Source of the DNA: Pseudotabrizicola algicola
GTDB lineage: Bacteria; Pseudomonadota; Alphaproteobacteria; Rhodobacterales; Rhodobacteraceae
Length of the DNA stretch: 64,000 nt
Direction of reading: 5' to 3'
NCBI RefSeq assembly: GCF_010915705.1
Contig: NZ_JAAIKE010000001.1
Span: forward strand, 806,001 to 870,000
Shown: positions 55,636 through 64,000 of the stretch, piece after piece
Layout: each line of letters begins with the position of its first letter
How positions within the stretch are numbered: position 1 is the first letter of the stretch
Program-made: the position numbers and the translations under genes
Notes under the pieces: model-generated
Told to the model about the DNA's origin: nothing
The model's database searches: none
The model's input: only the letters and a program-made list of their open reading frames with translations

Positions 55636-55862
55636 CCGACGAGATCTGGAAACGCGACGAGATCGAGTCGCCCTGCGTCAAACTCTGCGTTGTCCACCCC
55701 GAGGCGCGCCTCTGCGTCGGCTGCCTGCGTAGCATCGACGAAATCACGATGTGGTCGCGCCTGAGCCCGGACACGCGCCGCAGCATCATGGCAGAGCTGC
55801 CGTCCCGCGCGCCTCTGGTCGCCAAGCGCCGCGGCGGTCGCAGCGCGCGTCTTCAAGGCTAG
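55632..55862 (+). CDS. DUF1289 small cysteine-rich protein
   Basis: A 76-aa protein starting at GTG and overlapping the ruvX stop. Four cysteines in the DUF1289 pattern (SPCVKLCVVHPEARLCVGCLR: C15, C19, C28, C31) suggest a zinc or iron-sulfur site, followed by a helix (SPDTRRSIMAELPSRAPLVA) and a basic tail. Function unknown. Confidence 0.88.
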   Translation: MTDEIWKRDEIESPCVKLCVVHPEARLCVGCLRSIDEITMWSRLSPDTRRSIMAELPSRAPLVAKRRGGRSARLQG

Positions 55863-55898
55863 GCAAGGGTCTGCCCCGCCTGCGCTGAAGACGGGCCG

Positions 55899-56630
55899 TC
55901 AGGGCTGCGCGATCCACTCGGCGACCGAAGCCAGCATCGGTCGGAAATAGGCGATGATCCGGTCTTCACGCTCCGTGCCGCTCCATGACGCAACACCATG
56001 CACGGTCAGACGATGCAGCAAACTGGCCTCGCCGGGCACCACAGGCAGTTCCACGCGGGCGCAGGTTCTGAACACCTCGGCGCGGGCCGCCTGATAGGCA
56101 TCGGTGATGTCGATATCGGCCCAGCTTTCTGGCGGGTGCGGGCGCAAGGCTTGGCGCAAGGCCTCGGCCATGATCCGGTGGCTGCCTTCCCAGACGACCA
56201 GCGGGGCCGCGCGCACCGACGTAAGCGGCACACCCAGAATCCAGGCATGCGGCTCGCGGATCATGCGGCGGCGGTCGGGACCGATGGGCAGCAGCCCGTC
56301 GAGATGTGCTGCCGCGCGCTTTTGGCGGAACGCAAAAGCGGCTGCGCTTTCCTCTTCAGAGGGCTGCGGATAGCCCGGCCGGATCACCGAAAGCTGCGCC
56401 CTGTGCAAGGAGCGCGGAGCCACGGGCAAGGCCTGCCAAGGAAAGGCACAGGCTCCGACCGAGCCATCGGCAGCATTCGGCAGAGCGTCCACACCGACAA
56501 ACCATGTCCCGCCACAGCGCCACGGCTCGGGGCTGGCCGCGATCTCTTGGCGCGCGACCGGCAGCGCCGCCTCTGCCCAGGCGCGCAGCGCGGGATCCGG
56601 CCCCAGTTTTCGCCAGCCCCTGTCATTCAC
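55899..56630 (-). CDS. PhyH-like 2-oxoglutarate/Fe(II) dioxygenase family protein
   Basis: A 243-aa protein starting at GTG 56630, 13 bp after the TauE stop, with GGGGG at suitable distance. The jelly-roll iron site is visible: H109-x-D111 (AAHLDGLLPIG) and distal H211 (LTVHGVASW), with R224 as likely 2-oxoglutarate ligand and WEGSHRI at 147-153. This is the phytanoyl-CoA dioxygenase-like fold; the substrate is unknown. Being translated directly after a TauE/SafE exporter suggests a common job. Confidence 0.75.
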   Translation of the reverse strand: MNDRGWRKLGPDPALRAWAEAALPVARQEIAASPEPWRCGGTWFVGVDALPNAADGSVGACAFPWQALPVAPRSLHRAQLSVIRPGYPQPSEEESAAAFAFRQKRAAAHLDGLLPIGPDRRRMIREPHAWILGVPLTSVRAAPLVVWEGSHRIMAEALRQALRPHPPESWADIDITDAYQAARAEVFRTCARVELPVVPGEASLLHRLTVHGVASWSGTEREDRIIAYFRPMLASVAEWIAQP

Positions 56631-56643
56631 CTTGCAGCCCCCG

Positions 56644-57462
56644 TCACAGCCCCACGACCTTGCGCAGCATGTTGAGCGCAACCAGCGTGATGAAGACGGC
56701 AAACACCCGCTTGAGAGGTTTCGGGTCCATCGCATGGGCAAGCTTTACGCCCCAAGGCGTTGAAATCATGGTCATCGCAAAGATCAGCGCAAAGGCAGGC
56801 AGGTTGACCGCACCCAGCGTGTAGGGCGGCGCGCCTTCGACATTCAAAAACAGGAACACCAGAACCGAAGGCACCGCGATCATCATGCCAAAGCCGGACG
56901 CGGTGGCAACCGCGCGGTGGATGGGCGTGTTGTAAAGGCTCATCAGCGGCACCCCGAAGCTGCCGCCCCCGATGCCCATCAGGACCGACAGAAAGCCCAC
57001 CATGCCGCCCAGCCCCGCCCGTTTCGGCCCCGCCGGCATCTGCTGGCCCAACCGCCAGTCGGAGCGGCCAAAGGCCATGTAAAGGCCGACAAGCACCCCG
57101 AGCACACCGAAGATGGCCTGAAGCGTCACCGACTTCAGGGCCGAAGCGGTGAACACCCCGATCACAGCTCCCACCCCGATATAGGGCGACCACGACCGCA
57201 AGATCTGCCAGTCCACCGCCCCGCGCTTGTGATGCGCCAGCACCGAGCGCAACGACGTGACCACGATGGTGGCCAGAGAGGTCGCCAGACAGACCTGCAT
57301 CAACTGCGGCCCGGCAAAACCCAAATGCCCGAAGGCATAGAAAAATGCTGGCACAAGGACGATGCCCCCACCGACACCCAAAAGTCCGGCAATCACACCT
57401 GCGACAAGGCCGATCACCGCCAAAAGGCCGATCATCGGGATCAGAAGGCTTGGGTCTGGCAT
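56644..57462 (-). CDS. TauE/SafE family anion (sulfite/organosulfonate) exporter
   Basis: A 272-aa membrane protein with seven to eight helices in two halves, each with a Gly-rich repeat: AGLLGVGGGIVLVPAFFYAF (26-45) and MGIGGGSFGVPLMSLYN (about 165). The N-half NxxxAxxxT-type feature is in CLATSLATIVVTSLRSVLAHH. Family members export sulfite, sulfoacetate or similar anions. Start at ATG 57462 after GAGGAG; the longer upstream frame overlaps the MFS gene and was rejected. Confidence 0.9.
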   Translation of the reverse strand: MPDPSLLIPMIGLLAVIGLVAGVIAGLLGVGGGIVLVPAFFYAFGHLGFAGPQLMQVCLATSLATIVVTSLRSVLAHHKRGAVDWQILRSWSPYIGVGAVIGVFTASALKSVTLQAIFGVLGVLVGLYMAFGRSDWRLGQQMPAGPKRAGLGGMVGFLSVLMGIGGGSFGVPLMSLYNTPIHRAVATASGFGMMIAVPSVLVFLFLNVEGAPPYTLGAVNLPAFALIFAMTMISTPWGVKLAHAMDPKPLKRVFAVFITLVALNMLRKVVGL

Positions 57463-57585
57463 GCTGACTCCTCTTGCATCGCCGATGTGATAGCGCGGGG
57501 TTGCGGCGGGGGCCAGTGCAGGCTTACGCCGGGTGCGCGAAAGGTGTAGGCAGGAGCCATCTTTTCCAGACGCGAGTCGCATTTC

Positions 57586-58773
57586 ATGACTTCCAGTTTG
57601 CTTCGCCCCGCGCTTGTGCTGGGCCTTTTGTCTTGCGTTGGTCCCTTTGCCATCGACATGTATCTGCCTGCCATGCCCGAGATCGGCGCCGACCTTGGCA
57701 CCAGCGTTGCGGCCATGCAGGGCACGATCACCGCCTATTTTCTGGCCTTCGGTGTGGCTCAACTGTTTTACGGCCCGTGGGCGGATCAAGCCGGGCGCAA
57801 GACCCCACTCTATGCCGGTCTTGGCATCTTTCTGCTTGGCACGCTGATCTGTGCCCTTGCGCCCAGCATCGGCTGGCTGACGGCGGGACGCTTTGTGCAG
57901 GGGTTGGGCGGCGCCGCCGTGATGGTGGTGCCACGGGCGATCATCCGTGACATGGCCACCGGCCATCAGGCCACACGGTTGATGGCAGCCATCATGCTGG
58001 TGATTTCTGTCTCGCCCATGCTGGCACCGCTGGCCGGCGCAGGGGTGATGGCGATTGCCGACTGGCGCTGGATCTTCGGTATGCTGGCCGTCGCGGCGGG
58101 GCTTTCCCTTTTGATGATCCGCTTTGTTTTGGCCGAAACCCTGCCACAGGCACAGCGGCAGCGTTTTGACATGGGCGATACCCTGCGCGGTGCCAAACGG
58201 TTGCTGACCAATCGGGGCTTCATGGCGTTGACCTTCCTTGGCGGCTTTGCGATGGCGAGTTTCTTTGTGTTCATCGCATCAGGCCCCTTTGTCTACACCC
58301 AGGCCTTCAACCTCTCTCCCACCGGCTTTTCGCTCGCCTTCGCGGTCAATGCGATCGGGTTCTTCTCGGCATCGCAACTCGCGGCCGGACTCGGCCAGCG
58401 CTATGGCGCATCGCGGGTGGTGCGGGTGGCGGTGCTGGGCTTTTTCGCCAGCACGGTCTGCCTTGCGCTGATCGGCGCGATGGGCTTTGCCTCGCTGGTG
58501 GTGGTGATGGCGGGCCTCTTCATCGCCAACGCCTTCCTCGGGCTGGTCATCCCCACCGTGATGGTCTTGGCACTGGAAGAGCATGGCGACATCGCAGGTC
58601 TTGCCTCCTCGCTTGGCGGCACATTGCAGATGCTGGCAGGCGGCGTGATGATTGCCGTGACCGCCCCCTTCTTTGACGGCACCGCGCTGCCGATGCTGGC
58701 CGCCATCGCGGTCTGCGGGACACTCGCGCTGCTGCTGTCGCGCCTTGTTCGGGTTCAGGCCGCGGCGGCCTGA
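57586..58773 (+). CDS. Bcr/CflA-type MFS drug-resistance transporter
   Basis: A 395-aa protein with 12 helices. It shows the Bcr/CflA start PFAIDMYLPAMPEI (21-34), the MFS A-loop GPWADQAGRKTPLYAG (63-78), GRFVQGLGGAAVMVVPRAIIRD and ADWRWIFGMLA. It should use the proton gradient to export bicyclomycin-like drugs, sulfonamides or small peptides. It is convergent with dusA, with the last 19 bp overlapping. Confidence 0.93.
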   Translation: MTSSLLRPALVLGLLSCVGPFAIDMYLPAMPEIGADLGTSVAAMQGTITAYFLAFGVAQLFYGPWADQAGRKTPLYAGLGIFLLGTLICALAPSIGWLTAGRFVQGLGGAAVMVVPRAIIRDMATGHQATRLMAAIMLVISVSPMLAPLAGAGVMAIADWRWIFGMLAVAAGLSLLMIRFVLAETLPQAQRQRFDMGDTLRGAKRLLTNRGFMALTFLGGFAMASFFVFIASGPFVYTQAFNLSPTGFSLAFAVNAIGFFSASQLAAGLGQRYGASRVVRVAVLGFFASTVCLALIGAMGFASLVVVMAGLFIANAFLGLVIPTVMVLALEEHGDIAGLASSLGGTLQMLAGGVMIAVTAPFFDGTALPMLAAIAVCGTLALLLSRLVRVQAAAA

Positions 58774-58776
58774 ACC
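58752..58776. terminator. Palindrome spanning both stop codons of MFS and dusA genes
   Basis: GGTTCAGGCC, 5-nt loop GCGGC, GGCCTGAACC: a perfect 10-bp stem. Both stop codons (58771-58773 plus, 58755-58757 minus) sit symmetrically in the arms. No T-run on either side. Confidence 0.55.
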
Positions 58777-59735
58777 TGCGAAAGCGCGTGATCGAGCAGA
58801 TCAAGCCCTGCCGCGTTGCGCGTGGCGCCCTCGGACAACACGCGCCGCCATCCGCGCGCGCCGGGGCGGCCGGTAAAGAGGCCCAGCATGTGGCGGGTGA
58901 TCTGGTGCAAGCGCCCGCCCGACTCCAGATGTGCGGCGATATAGGGACGCATGCCCTGCACGACCTGGTGGGCATCCGGCGCGAATGCGTCGCCCCACAG
59001 CGCATCGGCGCCTATCAGGGTGGCCGCCGGATCATGATAGGCCGCGCGCCCGATCATCACCCCGTCAAGCCCTTGATCGAGCATGGATTTTGCGGCGCTC
59101 AAACTCGCAACACCGCCATTGATGCAGATGGTCAGATGCGGGAACTCACGCTTCATCCGCAGCACGAGCGGATAATCCAGCGGCGGAATCTCCCGGTTCT
59201 CTTTCGGTGACAGCCCCTGCAGCCAAGCCTTGCGGGCATGGATGATGAAGTGGCGCACCCCTGCCCGCGACACCTGCTCTAGAAAACCGGGCAGCACTTC
59301 CTCGGGGATCTGGTCATCCACGCCGATCCGGCACTTGACCGTCACAGGGACGGGCGATTCCGCGATCATGGCCGCGACGCAATCCGCAACCAGCCCCGGG
59401 CGTTCCATAAGCACCGCCCCGAAACAGCCTGATTGCACACGATCCGACGGGCAACCCACGTTCAGGTTGATCTCGTCATACCCCCAGTCCCGCGCGATCC
59501 GTACCGCCTGCGCCAGTTCGGACGGCACCGAGCCTCCCAGCTGCAAGGCGACCGGATGCTCGACCGCGCTGTAATCAAGCAGCCTGGGACGCGGCCCATG
59601 CAAGATCGCCGCGGCCGTGACCATCTCGGTATACAGCATCGCACGGCGCGTCATCATGCGGTGAAACACACGGCAGTGCCGATCCGTCCAGTCCATCATG
59701 GGCGCCACGGAGAGTCTGTGTGGGTTTTGTTCCAT
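58755..59735 (-). CDS. dusA: tRNA-dihydrouridine(20/20a) synthase
   Basis: A 326-aa FMN enzyme reducing uridine to dihydrouridine in the tRNA D-loop. It has SVAPMMDWTDRHCRVFHRMM (9-28), INLNVGCPSDRVQSGCFGA with the catalytic Cys (C103), VTVKCRIGVDD, and ICINGGVASL / DGVMIGRAAY for phosphate binding. The DusA-type loop FIIHARKAWLQGLSPKENRE is diagnostic. Convergent with the MFS gene; both proteins end in VQAAAA. Confidence 0.95.
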   Translation of the reverse strand: MEQNPHRLSVAPMMDWTDRHCRVFHRMMTRRAMLYTEMVTAAAILHGPRPRLLDYSAVEHPVALQLGGSVPSELAQAVRIARDWGYDEINLNVGCPSDRVQSGCFGAVLMERPGLVADCVAAMIAESPVPVTVKCRIGVDDQIPEEVLPGFLEQVSRAGVRHFIIHARKAWLQGLSPKENREIPPLDYPLVLRMKREFPHLTICINGGVASLSAAKSMLDQGLDGVMIGRAAYHDPAATLIGADALWGDAFAPDAHQVVQGMRPYIAAHLESGGRLHQITRHMLGLFTGRPGARGWRRVLSEGATRNAAGLDLLDHALSQVQAAAA

Positions 59736-60004
59736 CGTCTTCGCTTGCCCTTAATCCATGCGCCTCTTGCGGCCCTTCGAGGGAGTGGTCGCGCGGCATA
59801 TAGCGGATATAGGCAGCAAAGGGAAATCGCTGCGGCGCAAACGCATAGGGTGAACAGGGCTTGCACTAAAATCCGCCGCTCCGCCGTGGTTTGCAGCGCG
59901 GCCCCCTTGCCACGGCGATGGCACTAGCCCGGCCTCTGGCATGATGGCAAATTGCGGCATAGGGTGTCACCCATTGCGAAGACGAATGCATTGGAGAGCA
60001 GAGA

Positions 60005-61021
60005 GTGAGCAAAACCGCTTTTGTGACGGGTGCCGCCGGATTCATCGGCTTTCATCTGGCCAGATTGCTGCTTGAAGAGGGCTGGACGGTTCACGGTTAT
60101 GACGGCATGACCGATTATTATGACGTCAAGCTGAAGGAACGGCGGCTGGAAATCCTGTCCCGATCCGCGCGCTTTCATATGACGCGCGCCCTTCTGGAAG
60201 ACGCGGCCACCCTGACATCCTGCGTCGCGGCGGCGCGTCCGGATATCATCGTGCATTTCGCGGCGCAGGCCGGGGTGCGCTATTCGATCGACAATCCCCG
60301 AGCCTATGTCGATGCCAATATTGTCGGCACCTTCAATGTGATGCAGGCCGCTCTTGATGTAAGGCCCGCACATCTTCTGATGGCCTCGACCAGTTCGGTT
60401 TACGGGGCGAATACCCAGATGCCCTATGCCGAGACCCATAAAGCCGACACCCAGATGTCTTTTTATGCGGCCACCAAGAAAGCCAATGAGGCAATGGCCC
60501 ATTCATGGGCGCATATCCACGGCTTGCCGATCACGATGTTCCGCTTCTTTACCGTCTACGGCCCGTGGGGACGGCCCGACATGGCGCTGTTCAAGTTCAC
60601 CAAGGCGATCCTGGAAGGCAGGCCCATCGACGTCTACAACCACGGCAACATGTGGCGCGATTTCACCTATGTCGATGATCTGGTGCGCGGGATACGGCAC
60701 CTGTTCGACGCCATCCCCGGCACTGGCGCTTCGGTCGCGGGCGACAGCCTGTCGCCCGTCGCCCCGTGGCGCGTGGTCAATATCGGCAATTCCGACAAGG
60801 TCCGGCTGGAAGACTTCATCGACGCCATCGAGGTGGCGGCAGGGCGCAAGGCCATCCGCAATTACATGGACATGCAGCCCGGCGATGTTCCGGCGACTTG
60901 GGCCGATGCCAGACTGATCACCGCCCTGACAGGCGCACGCCCCGGCACCGATTTCGTGACGGGGGTGCGCGCCTTTGTCGACTGGTACATCCACGATTAC
61001 GCGGGGCAGGCGGCGGGTTGA
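60005..61021 (+). CDS. NAD-dependent sugar epimerase, UDP-glucuronate 4-epimerase-like
   Basis: A 338-aa extended SDR starting at GTG after a GGAG site. NAD-binding TGAAGFIGFHLAR (8-20), DGMTDYYDVKLKERRLEIL, HFAAQAGVRYSIDNPRAYVD, STSSVYGAN, and the catalytic Tyr/Lys in SFYAATKKANE; FFTVYGPWGRPDMALFKF is characteristic of UDP-glucuronate 4-epimerases. It would supply UDP-galacturonate for surface polysaccharide. The 269-bp gap to divergent dusA holds no gene or clear promoter I can support. Confidence 0.9.
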   Translation: MSKTAFVTGAAGFIGFHLARLLLEEGWTVHGYDGMTDYYDVKLKERRLEILSRSARFHMTRALLEDAATLTSCVAAARPDIIVHFAAQAGVRYSIDNPRAYVDANIVGTFNVMQAALDVRPAHLLMASTSSVYGANTQMPYAETHKADTQMSFYAATKKANEAMAHSWAHIHGLPITMFRFFTVYGPWGRPDMALFKFTKAILEGRPIDVYNHGNMWRDFTYVDDLVRGIRHLFDAIPGTGASVAGDSLSPVAPWRVVNIGNSDKVRLEDFIDAIEVAAGRKAIRNYMDMQPGDVPATWADARLITALTGARPGTDFVTGVRAFVDWYIHDYAGQAAG

Positions 61022-61045
61022 AGCGCCCTCTGCATCGGGCGCTTC
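61020..61045. terminator. Bidirectional hairpin after the epimerase gene
   Basis: GAAGCGCCC, 8-nt loop, GGGCGCTTC, a perfect 9-bp stem between the convergent epimerase and SH3 genes. It begins within the epimerase stop codon. Confidence 0.65.
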
Positions 61046-61048
61046 GGC

Positions 61049-61348
61049 TTACTGAGACTTGAGATAGGCGCGCGAGACAAATCCCTTAAGTCCGCGCGCC
61101 TGCTTGAGCGACACGCGGCACCAGCGGGTGCTGCCCGTCTGCTCGCAGCTATGGACCCAAAAGACCGTGCCGTTGGGAAAGCCCGCAATCACCTTATAGC
61201 CGGTGCCCGGACCCGCCCGCATCTTGAGCATGTCATCCGCCGCAACGGCAGTTACCTCGTAATAGCCTGCCCGCTCGGCGAGCGCGGGCGAAACGCCAAG
61301 CCCCGCCCCAAGCACCACGGCCATTGCGGCAAAGACATCCTTGCGCAT
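61049..61348 (-). CDS. Small exported SH3-domain protein
   Basis: A 99-aa protein: signal peptide MRKDVFAAMAVVLGAGLGVS ending at ALA, then one bacterial SH3 (SH3b) domain, with LKMRAGPGTGYKVIAGFPNG as core and a Cys pair (HSCEQTGSTRWCRV) likely forming a disulfide. SH3b domains often bind cell-wall peptides in the periplasm. ATG 61348 has a GGAG site; the frame upstream to 61396 is not needed. Confidence 0.85.
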   Translation of the reverse strand: MRKDVFAAMAVVLGAGLGVSPALAERAGYYEVTAVAADDMLKMRAGPGTGYKVIAGFPNGTVFWVHSCEQTGSTRWCRVSLKQARGLKGFVSRAYLKSQ

Positions 61349-61428
61349 GGTTTTCTCCTGTTTTGTTATCTGCCTCGACCGCAGATTATACGCCAAGGCC
61401 GGGTGGCAGCAACCACAGGGAGAGCAGT

Positions 61429-62211
61429 TCAGACCGGCCCTGCCGCCTGCGGCAGCGCAAACCAGCCGCCCGCTGGCGGCAGGCAGCCCACGCGAAACCG
61501 GCAGCCATAGGCCCGTTCCAAGGCGGCATCCGTCAGCACCTCGGCCACTGGACCCTGCCCCGTCAGGCGGCCTTGATCCATCAACCAGACACGGTCGGCC
61601 GCCATCGCGGTGAGGTTCAGATCATGCAGCACCGCCACCACGCCGCCCCCCTTGCGGGCATAATCCCGCATCAGGGCCACCACCCCCAACTGGTGAGCGA
61701 TGTCCAGACTGGCGACAGGTTCATCCAGCAACAACCAGCGTGGCAGACCGTCCACCATCGGCTCCCAGACCTGGACAAGCACGCGGGCCAATTGCACACG
61801 GGCCTGCTGACCGCCCGAAAGCTCTTGGTAAAGGCGTGCGGCAAGGCCCGCCAGATCCACCGCTGCCAGCGCCCGCGCCACCAGATCACCACGTCCGGAA
61901 TGGCGGGCGGAAGTCAGGCCAAGCCGAACCACCTCGGCCACGGTAAAGGGAAAGGCCAGCACCGCGGCTTGCGGCAGCACACCGCGCACGGCGGCAAGTT
62001 CCCATGCGCTGAGCCCTGCGCAATCCTGCCCGTTCAGGATCACCCGGCCCTGATAGGGCACGTCCCCCGTCAGGGCGCGCAGCAGCGTGGTCTTTCCCGA
62101 CCCGTTGGGGCCGACGATCACCGTCACCTCGCCTGCCTGTGCCTGCGCGCTCACGCCGTGCAGCACCTCAACCTTGCCAAGCGACACCCGGATATCTTCT
62201 GCCGTCAGCAT
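61429..62211 (-). CDS. hmuV: Heme ABC transporter ATP-binding protein
   Basis: A 260-aa ABC ATPase: Walker A VGPNGSGKTT (33-42), Q-loop VLPQAAVLAFPF, signature ELSGGQQARV, Walker B WLLLDEPVASLD, H-loop VLHDLN. The PQ and FPFTV region and the final ERAYGCRFRV match HmuV of heme importers; siderophore FecE-like ATPases are the alternative. The start overlaps the permease stop (TGATG). Confidence 0.93.
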   Translation of the reverse strand: MLTAEDIRVSLGKVEVLHGVSAQAQAGEVTVIVGPNGSGKTTLLRALTGDVPYQGRVILNGQDCAGLSAWELAAVRGVLPQAAVLAFPFTVAEVVRLGLTSARHSGRGDLVARALAAVDLAGLAARLYQELSGGQQARVQLARVLVQVWEPMVDGLPRWLLLDEPVASLDIAHQLGVVALMRDYARKGGGVVAVLHDLNLTAMAADRVWLMDQGRLTGQGPVAEVLTDAALERAYGCRFRVGCLPPAGGWFALPQAAGPV

Positions 62212-63263
62212 CACAGGTCCACCACGCCGCGGCGGCGCAGCAATATCCACAGGAAAACAGGTGCGCCGAGTGTGGCCGTCACAATCCCGATGGGCAATTC
62301 CGCGGGCGCGATGATGCTGCGCGCGATCAGATCGGCCAAAAGCAGCAGGGTCGCCCCGGCAAGGCCTGCGTTGACCAGCAGATACCGGTGATCCGGCCCC
62401 GTGGCCAGCCGCAGCAGATGCGGCACCACGATGCCGATAAAGCCGATCCCCCCGGCGACGGCAACCGCAGCCCCAGTGGCCGCCGCAACGGTCAGGATGG
62501 CCACCGACTTAACGCGCTGCACCGGCAAACCGATGTGATGCGCCGCCGCTTCGCCAAGAGCCAGACCGTTCAGCCCCCGCGCCAGAAAGGGCGCGGCCAG
62601 CAAGGCCAGCAGCATCACCGGCCCTGCTGCCATCAACTTGGGCCAACTTGCCCCGCCCAGACTGCCAAGGCCCCAGAAGGTCAGGTCACGCAGCTGGCGG
62701 TCATCGGCGATGTAGACCAGCAAGCCAGTCACCGCTCCGGCCAGCGCCCCCAAGGCGATGCCCGCAAGCAGCATGGTCGCAACCGAGGTGCGCCCCGCGC
62801 GGGTGGCAACGCGGTAAAGCACAAGTGTGGACGCCCAGCCGCCCAGAAATGCCGCCAGCGGCACGAGGTGATATCCAAGCGTCTGTGCGACCCAAAGCGG
62901 CGCGAGCCCCCCAAGCACAATCGCCAGAACCGCCCCCAAACCTGCGCCCGCCCCCACGCCCACAAGACCGGGATCTGCCAGCGGGTTGCGGAACAGCCCC
63001 TGCATCACCGCCCCAGCCACCGCAAGCGAGGCCCCGACCAGCACACCCGTCAGCATGCGCGGCAGCCGGATCTCCCACAAGATCAGGCGATCACGCGCGG
63101 GCATGGCATCGCCGAGCGTAAGCGACCACAGAGATACGCCAGATGCGCCATGCGACAGGCTGAGAAGCATGGCCAGCGCCAGTGCAGCGGCAAGCACAAA
63201 CAGCGTCAGCCGTGCCTGTGCTTCTCGCTCTCCGGCCAGACGGGGAATATCCAGCGCCACCAT
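62211..63263 (-). CDS. hmuU: Heme ABC transporter permease (FecCD family)
   Basis: A 350-aa permease with about ten helices. FecCD features are WEIRLPRMLTGVLVGASLAV, AGAVMQGLFRNPLADPGLVG, and IGFIGIVVPHLLRLATGPDH. It imports heme or iron chelate through the inner membrane with HmuV. The ATG overlaps the hmuT stop (TGATG), and its stop overlaps hmuV the same way. Confidence 0.93.
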   Translation of the reverse strand: MVALDIPRLAGEREAQARLTLFVLAAALALAMLLSLSHGASGVSLWSLTLGDAMPARDRLILWEIRLPRMLTGVLVGASLAVAGAVMQGLFRNPLADPGLVGVGAGAGLGAVLAIVLGGLAPLWVAQTLGYHLVPLAAFLGGWASTLVLYRVATRAGRTSVATMLLAGIALGALAGAVTGLLVYIADDRQLRDLTFWGLGSLGGASWPKLMAAGPVMLLALLAAPFLARGLNGLALGEAAAHHIGLPVQRVKSVAILTVAAATGAAVAVAGGIGFIGIVVPHLLRLATGPDHRYLLVNAGLAGATLLLLADLIARSIIAPAELPIGIVTATLGAPVFLWILLRRRGVVDL

Positions 63264-64000
63264 CAGCCTTGCTCCGCCAAACCGCCGCGCAGGGCGCGGT
63301 TCAACTCGAGCGCCGCAGCGCCGGTGCGCGGCCCGAAGCCAAGAAGGTAGAGCCCGTCCATGCGAAGCACCCGCCCCGCCTGCCCTGCAGGGGTCAGCCC
63401 CAAGGCGGGGTGGGCAAGCAACTGGTCCGTCTCGATCGCAAGATCGCCGCCGCGATCCATGACGAGGATCACATCGGGCGCGGCGGCGATGGCCGCCTCG
63501 TCTGTCAGGGGCTTATATCCCGACAGGTCCGTCACCGCATTCACCCCGCCGGCCATGGCGATCATCGCCGCAGCCGATGTTTCCGTCCCCGCCGCCAAAA
63601 TCCGGCCCCCCTGCATCGAGAGCACAAACAAGACCCGTGGCCGGATCGGCAGTGACGCCGCCGCCGTCGCTGCGGCATCAAGCTCTGCCTGCGTGCGCGC
63701 TGCGAGCGCCGCCCCGGCCTCTGGCACGCCAAGCGCTTGCGCTGTCACGCTGATCTTGGCCAGCACATCGGCAGGGGTGCGCGCCTCGGGCAAAGTCACC
63801 AGCGGCACACCGGCATGGGCCAGTATCTCGATGGTCTCGGGCGGGCCGGCATCATGCTCGGCCAAGATCAGATCGGGGTCCATCGCGATCAGGTTTTCTG
63901 CCGACAGGCTGCGCACATAGCCCACATCGGGCAAGGCAAGCACTGCCTCGGGATAGCTCGATGTGGTGTCGCGCGCGATGAGGCGATCCCCTTGGCCCAG
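63263..64000 (-). CDS. hmuT: Heme ABC transporter periplasmic binding protein, N-terminus outside window
   Basis: At least 246 aa of a class III periplasmic binding protein running off the right edge. The visible part starts LGQGDRLIARDTTSSYPEAV; AENLIAMDPDLILAEHDAGP and AAAPDVILVMDRGGDLA are the two matched lobe motifs, and VLFVLSMQGGRILAAGTET precedes the second lobe. It delivers heme to HmuU. The signal peptide lies beyond position 64000. Confidence 0.9.
   Translation of the reverse strand: MGQGDRLIARDTTSSYPEAVLALPDVGYVRSLSAENLIAMDPDLILAEHDAGPPETIEILAHAGVPLVTLPEARTPADVLAKISVTAQALGVPEAGAALAARTQAELDAAATAAASLPIRPRVLFVLSMQGGRILAAGTETSAAAMIAMAGGVNAVTDLSGYKPLTDEAAIAAAPDVILVMDRGGDLAIETDQLLAHPALGLTPAGQAGRVLRMDGLYLLGFGPRTGAAALELNRALRGGLAEQG

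Overview
The window is high-GC DNA (roughly 60-65% by eye) that is almost fully packed with genes. No stretch longer than 300 bases lacks a gene. Gene content and order point to the alphaproteobacterial order Rhodobacterales (Rhodobacteraceae/Paracoccaceae). Indicators are the cysG-DUF2849-cysI-cysH-DUF934-fpr sulfite-assimilation operon, infC starting on a non-AUG codon, Usg beside gyrA, ccmI-ruvX-DUF1289, hmuTUV, and several small Rhodobacterales-type DUF genes. I saw no tRNA, rRNA, CRISPR array, insertion sequence or prophage, so this reads as ordinary chromosome with a few accessory clusters.

Layout. 1-5 kb: start of a bpt-type aminoacyl-tRNA-protein transferase at the left edge, RDD and DUF2852 membrane proteins, tpiA, a DMT exporter and a cytochrome P450. 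4.5-9.9 kb: an Lrp/AsnC regulator divergent from the sulfite-assimilation operon. 10-18.2 kb: an Ala-rich membrane protein, infC (ATA start), then on the minus strand a set resembling the CO-dehydrogenase/xanthine-dehydrogenase maturation genes (MoxR ATPase, VWA/CoxE, XdhC, molybdopterin-binding protein), interrupted by a large Ala/Glu-rich OmpA-family protein. 18.3-25.2 kb: a glycan-type locus with a three-part glycosyltransferase/hydrolase protein, two family-2 glycosyltransferases sharing a C-terminal motif, and a free-standing paralogue of the hydrolase domain that lacks the catalytic residues. 25.2-29.7 kb: LprI-like protein, lipoprotein, moaA and cydAB of the cyanide-insensitive type. 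29.8-39.6 kb: two M20 amidohydrolases and a DAO-type flavoenzyme divergent from a complete peptide ABC importer. 39.7-48 kb: an ArsR-family repressor whose cysteines match the persulfide sensor SqrR, an SDR, usg, gyrA, an outer-membrane beta-barrel, trmFO and gluQRS. 48-53.7 kb: heterotetrameric sarcosine oxidase in the order soxB-(small membrane protein)-soxD-soxA-soxG. 53.9-64 kb: ccmI, ruvX, DUF1289, a PhyH-like dioxygenase, TauE/SafE, a Bcr/CflA MFS pump, dusA, a UDP-glucuronate-type epimerase, an SH3 protein and the heme importer hmuVUT (hmuT cut by the right edge).

How the genes fit together. The cys operon supplies siroheme methylation, APS/PAPS reduction, sulfite reduction and electron delivery. 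The peptide importer, the N-deacylases and the DAO enzyme could form a scavenging unit for acylated or modified amino acids. Sarcosine oxidase feeds one-carbon units to folate, and trmFO uses methylene-folate. The least understood part, and the best candidate for an undescribed system, is the 18.3-25.2 kb glycosyltransferase and pseudo-hydrolase locus.
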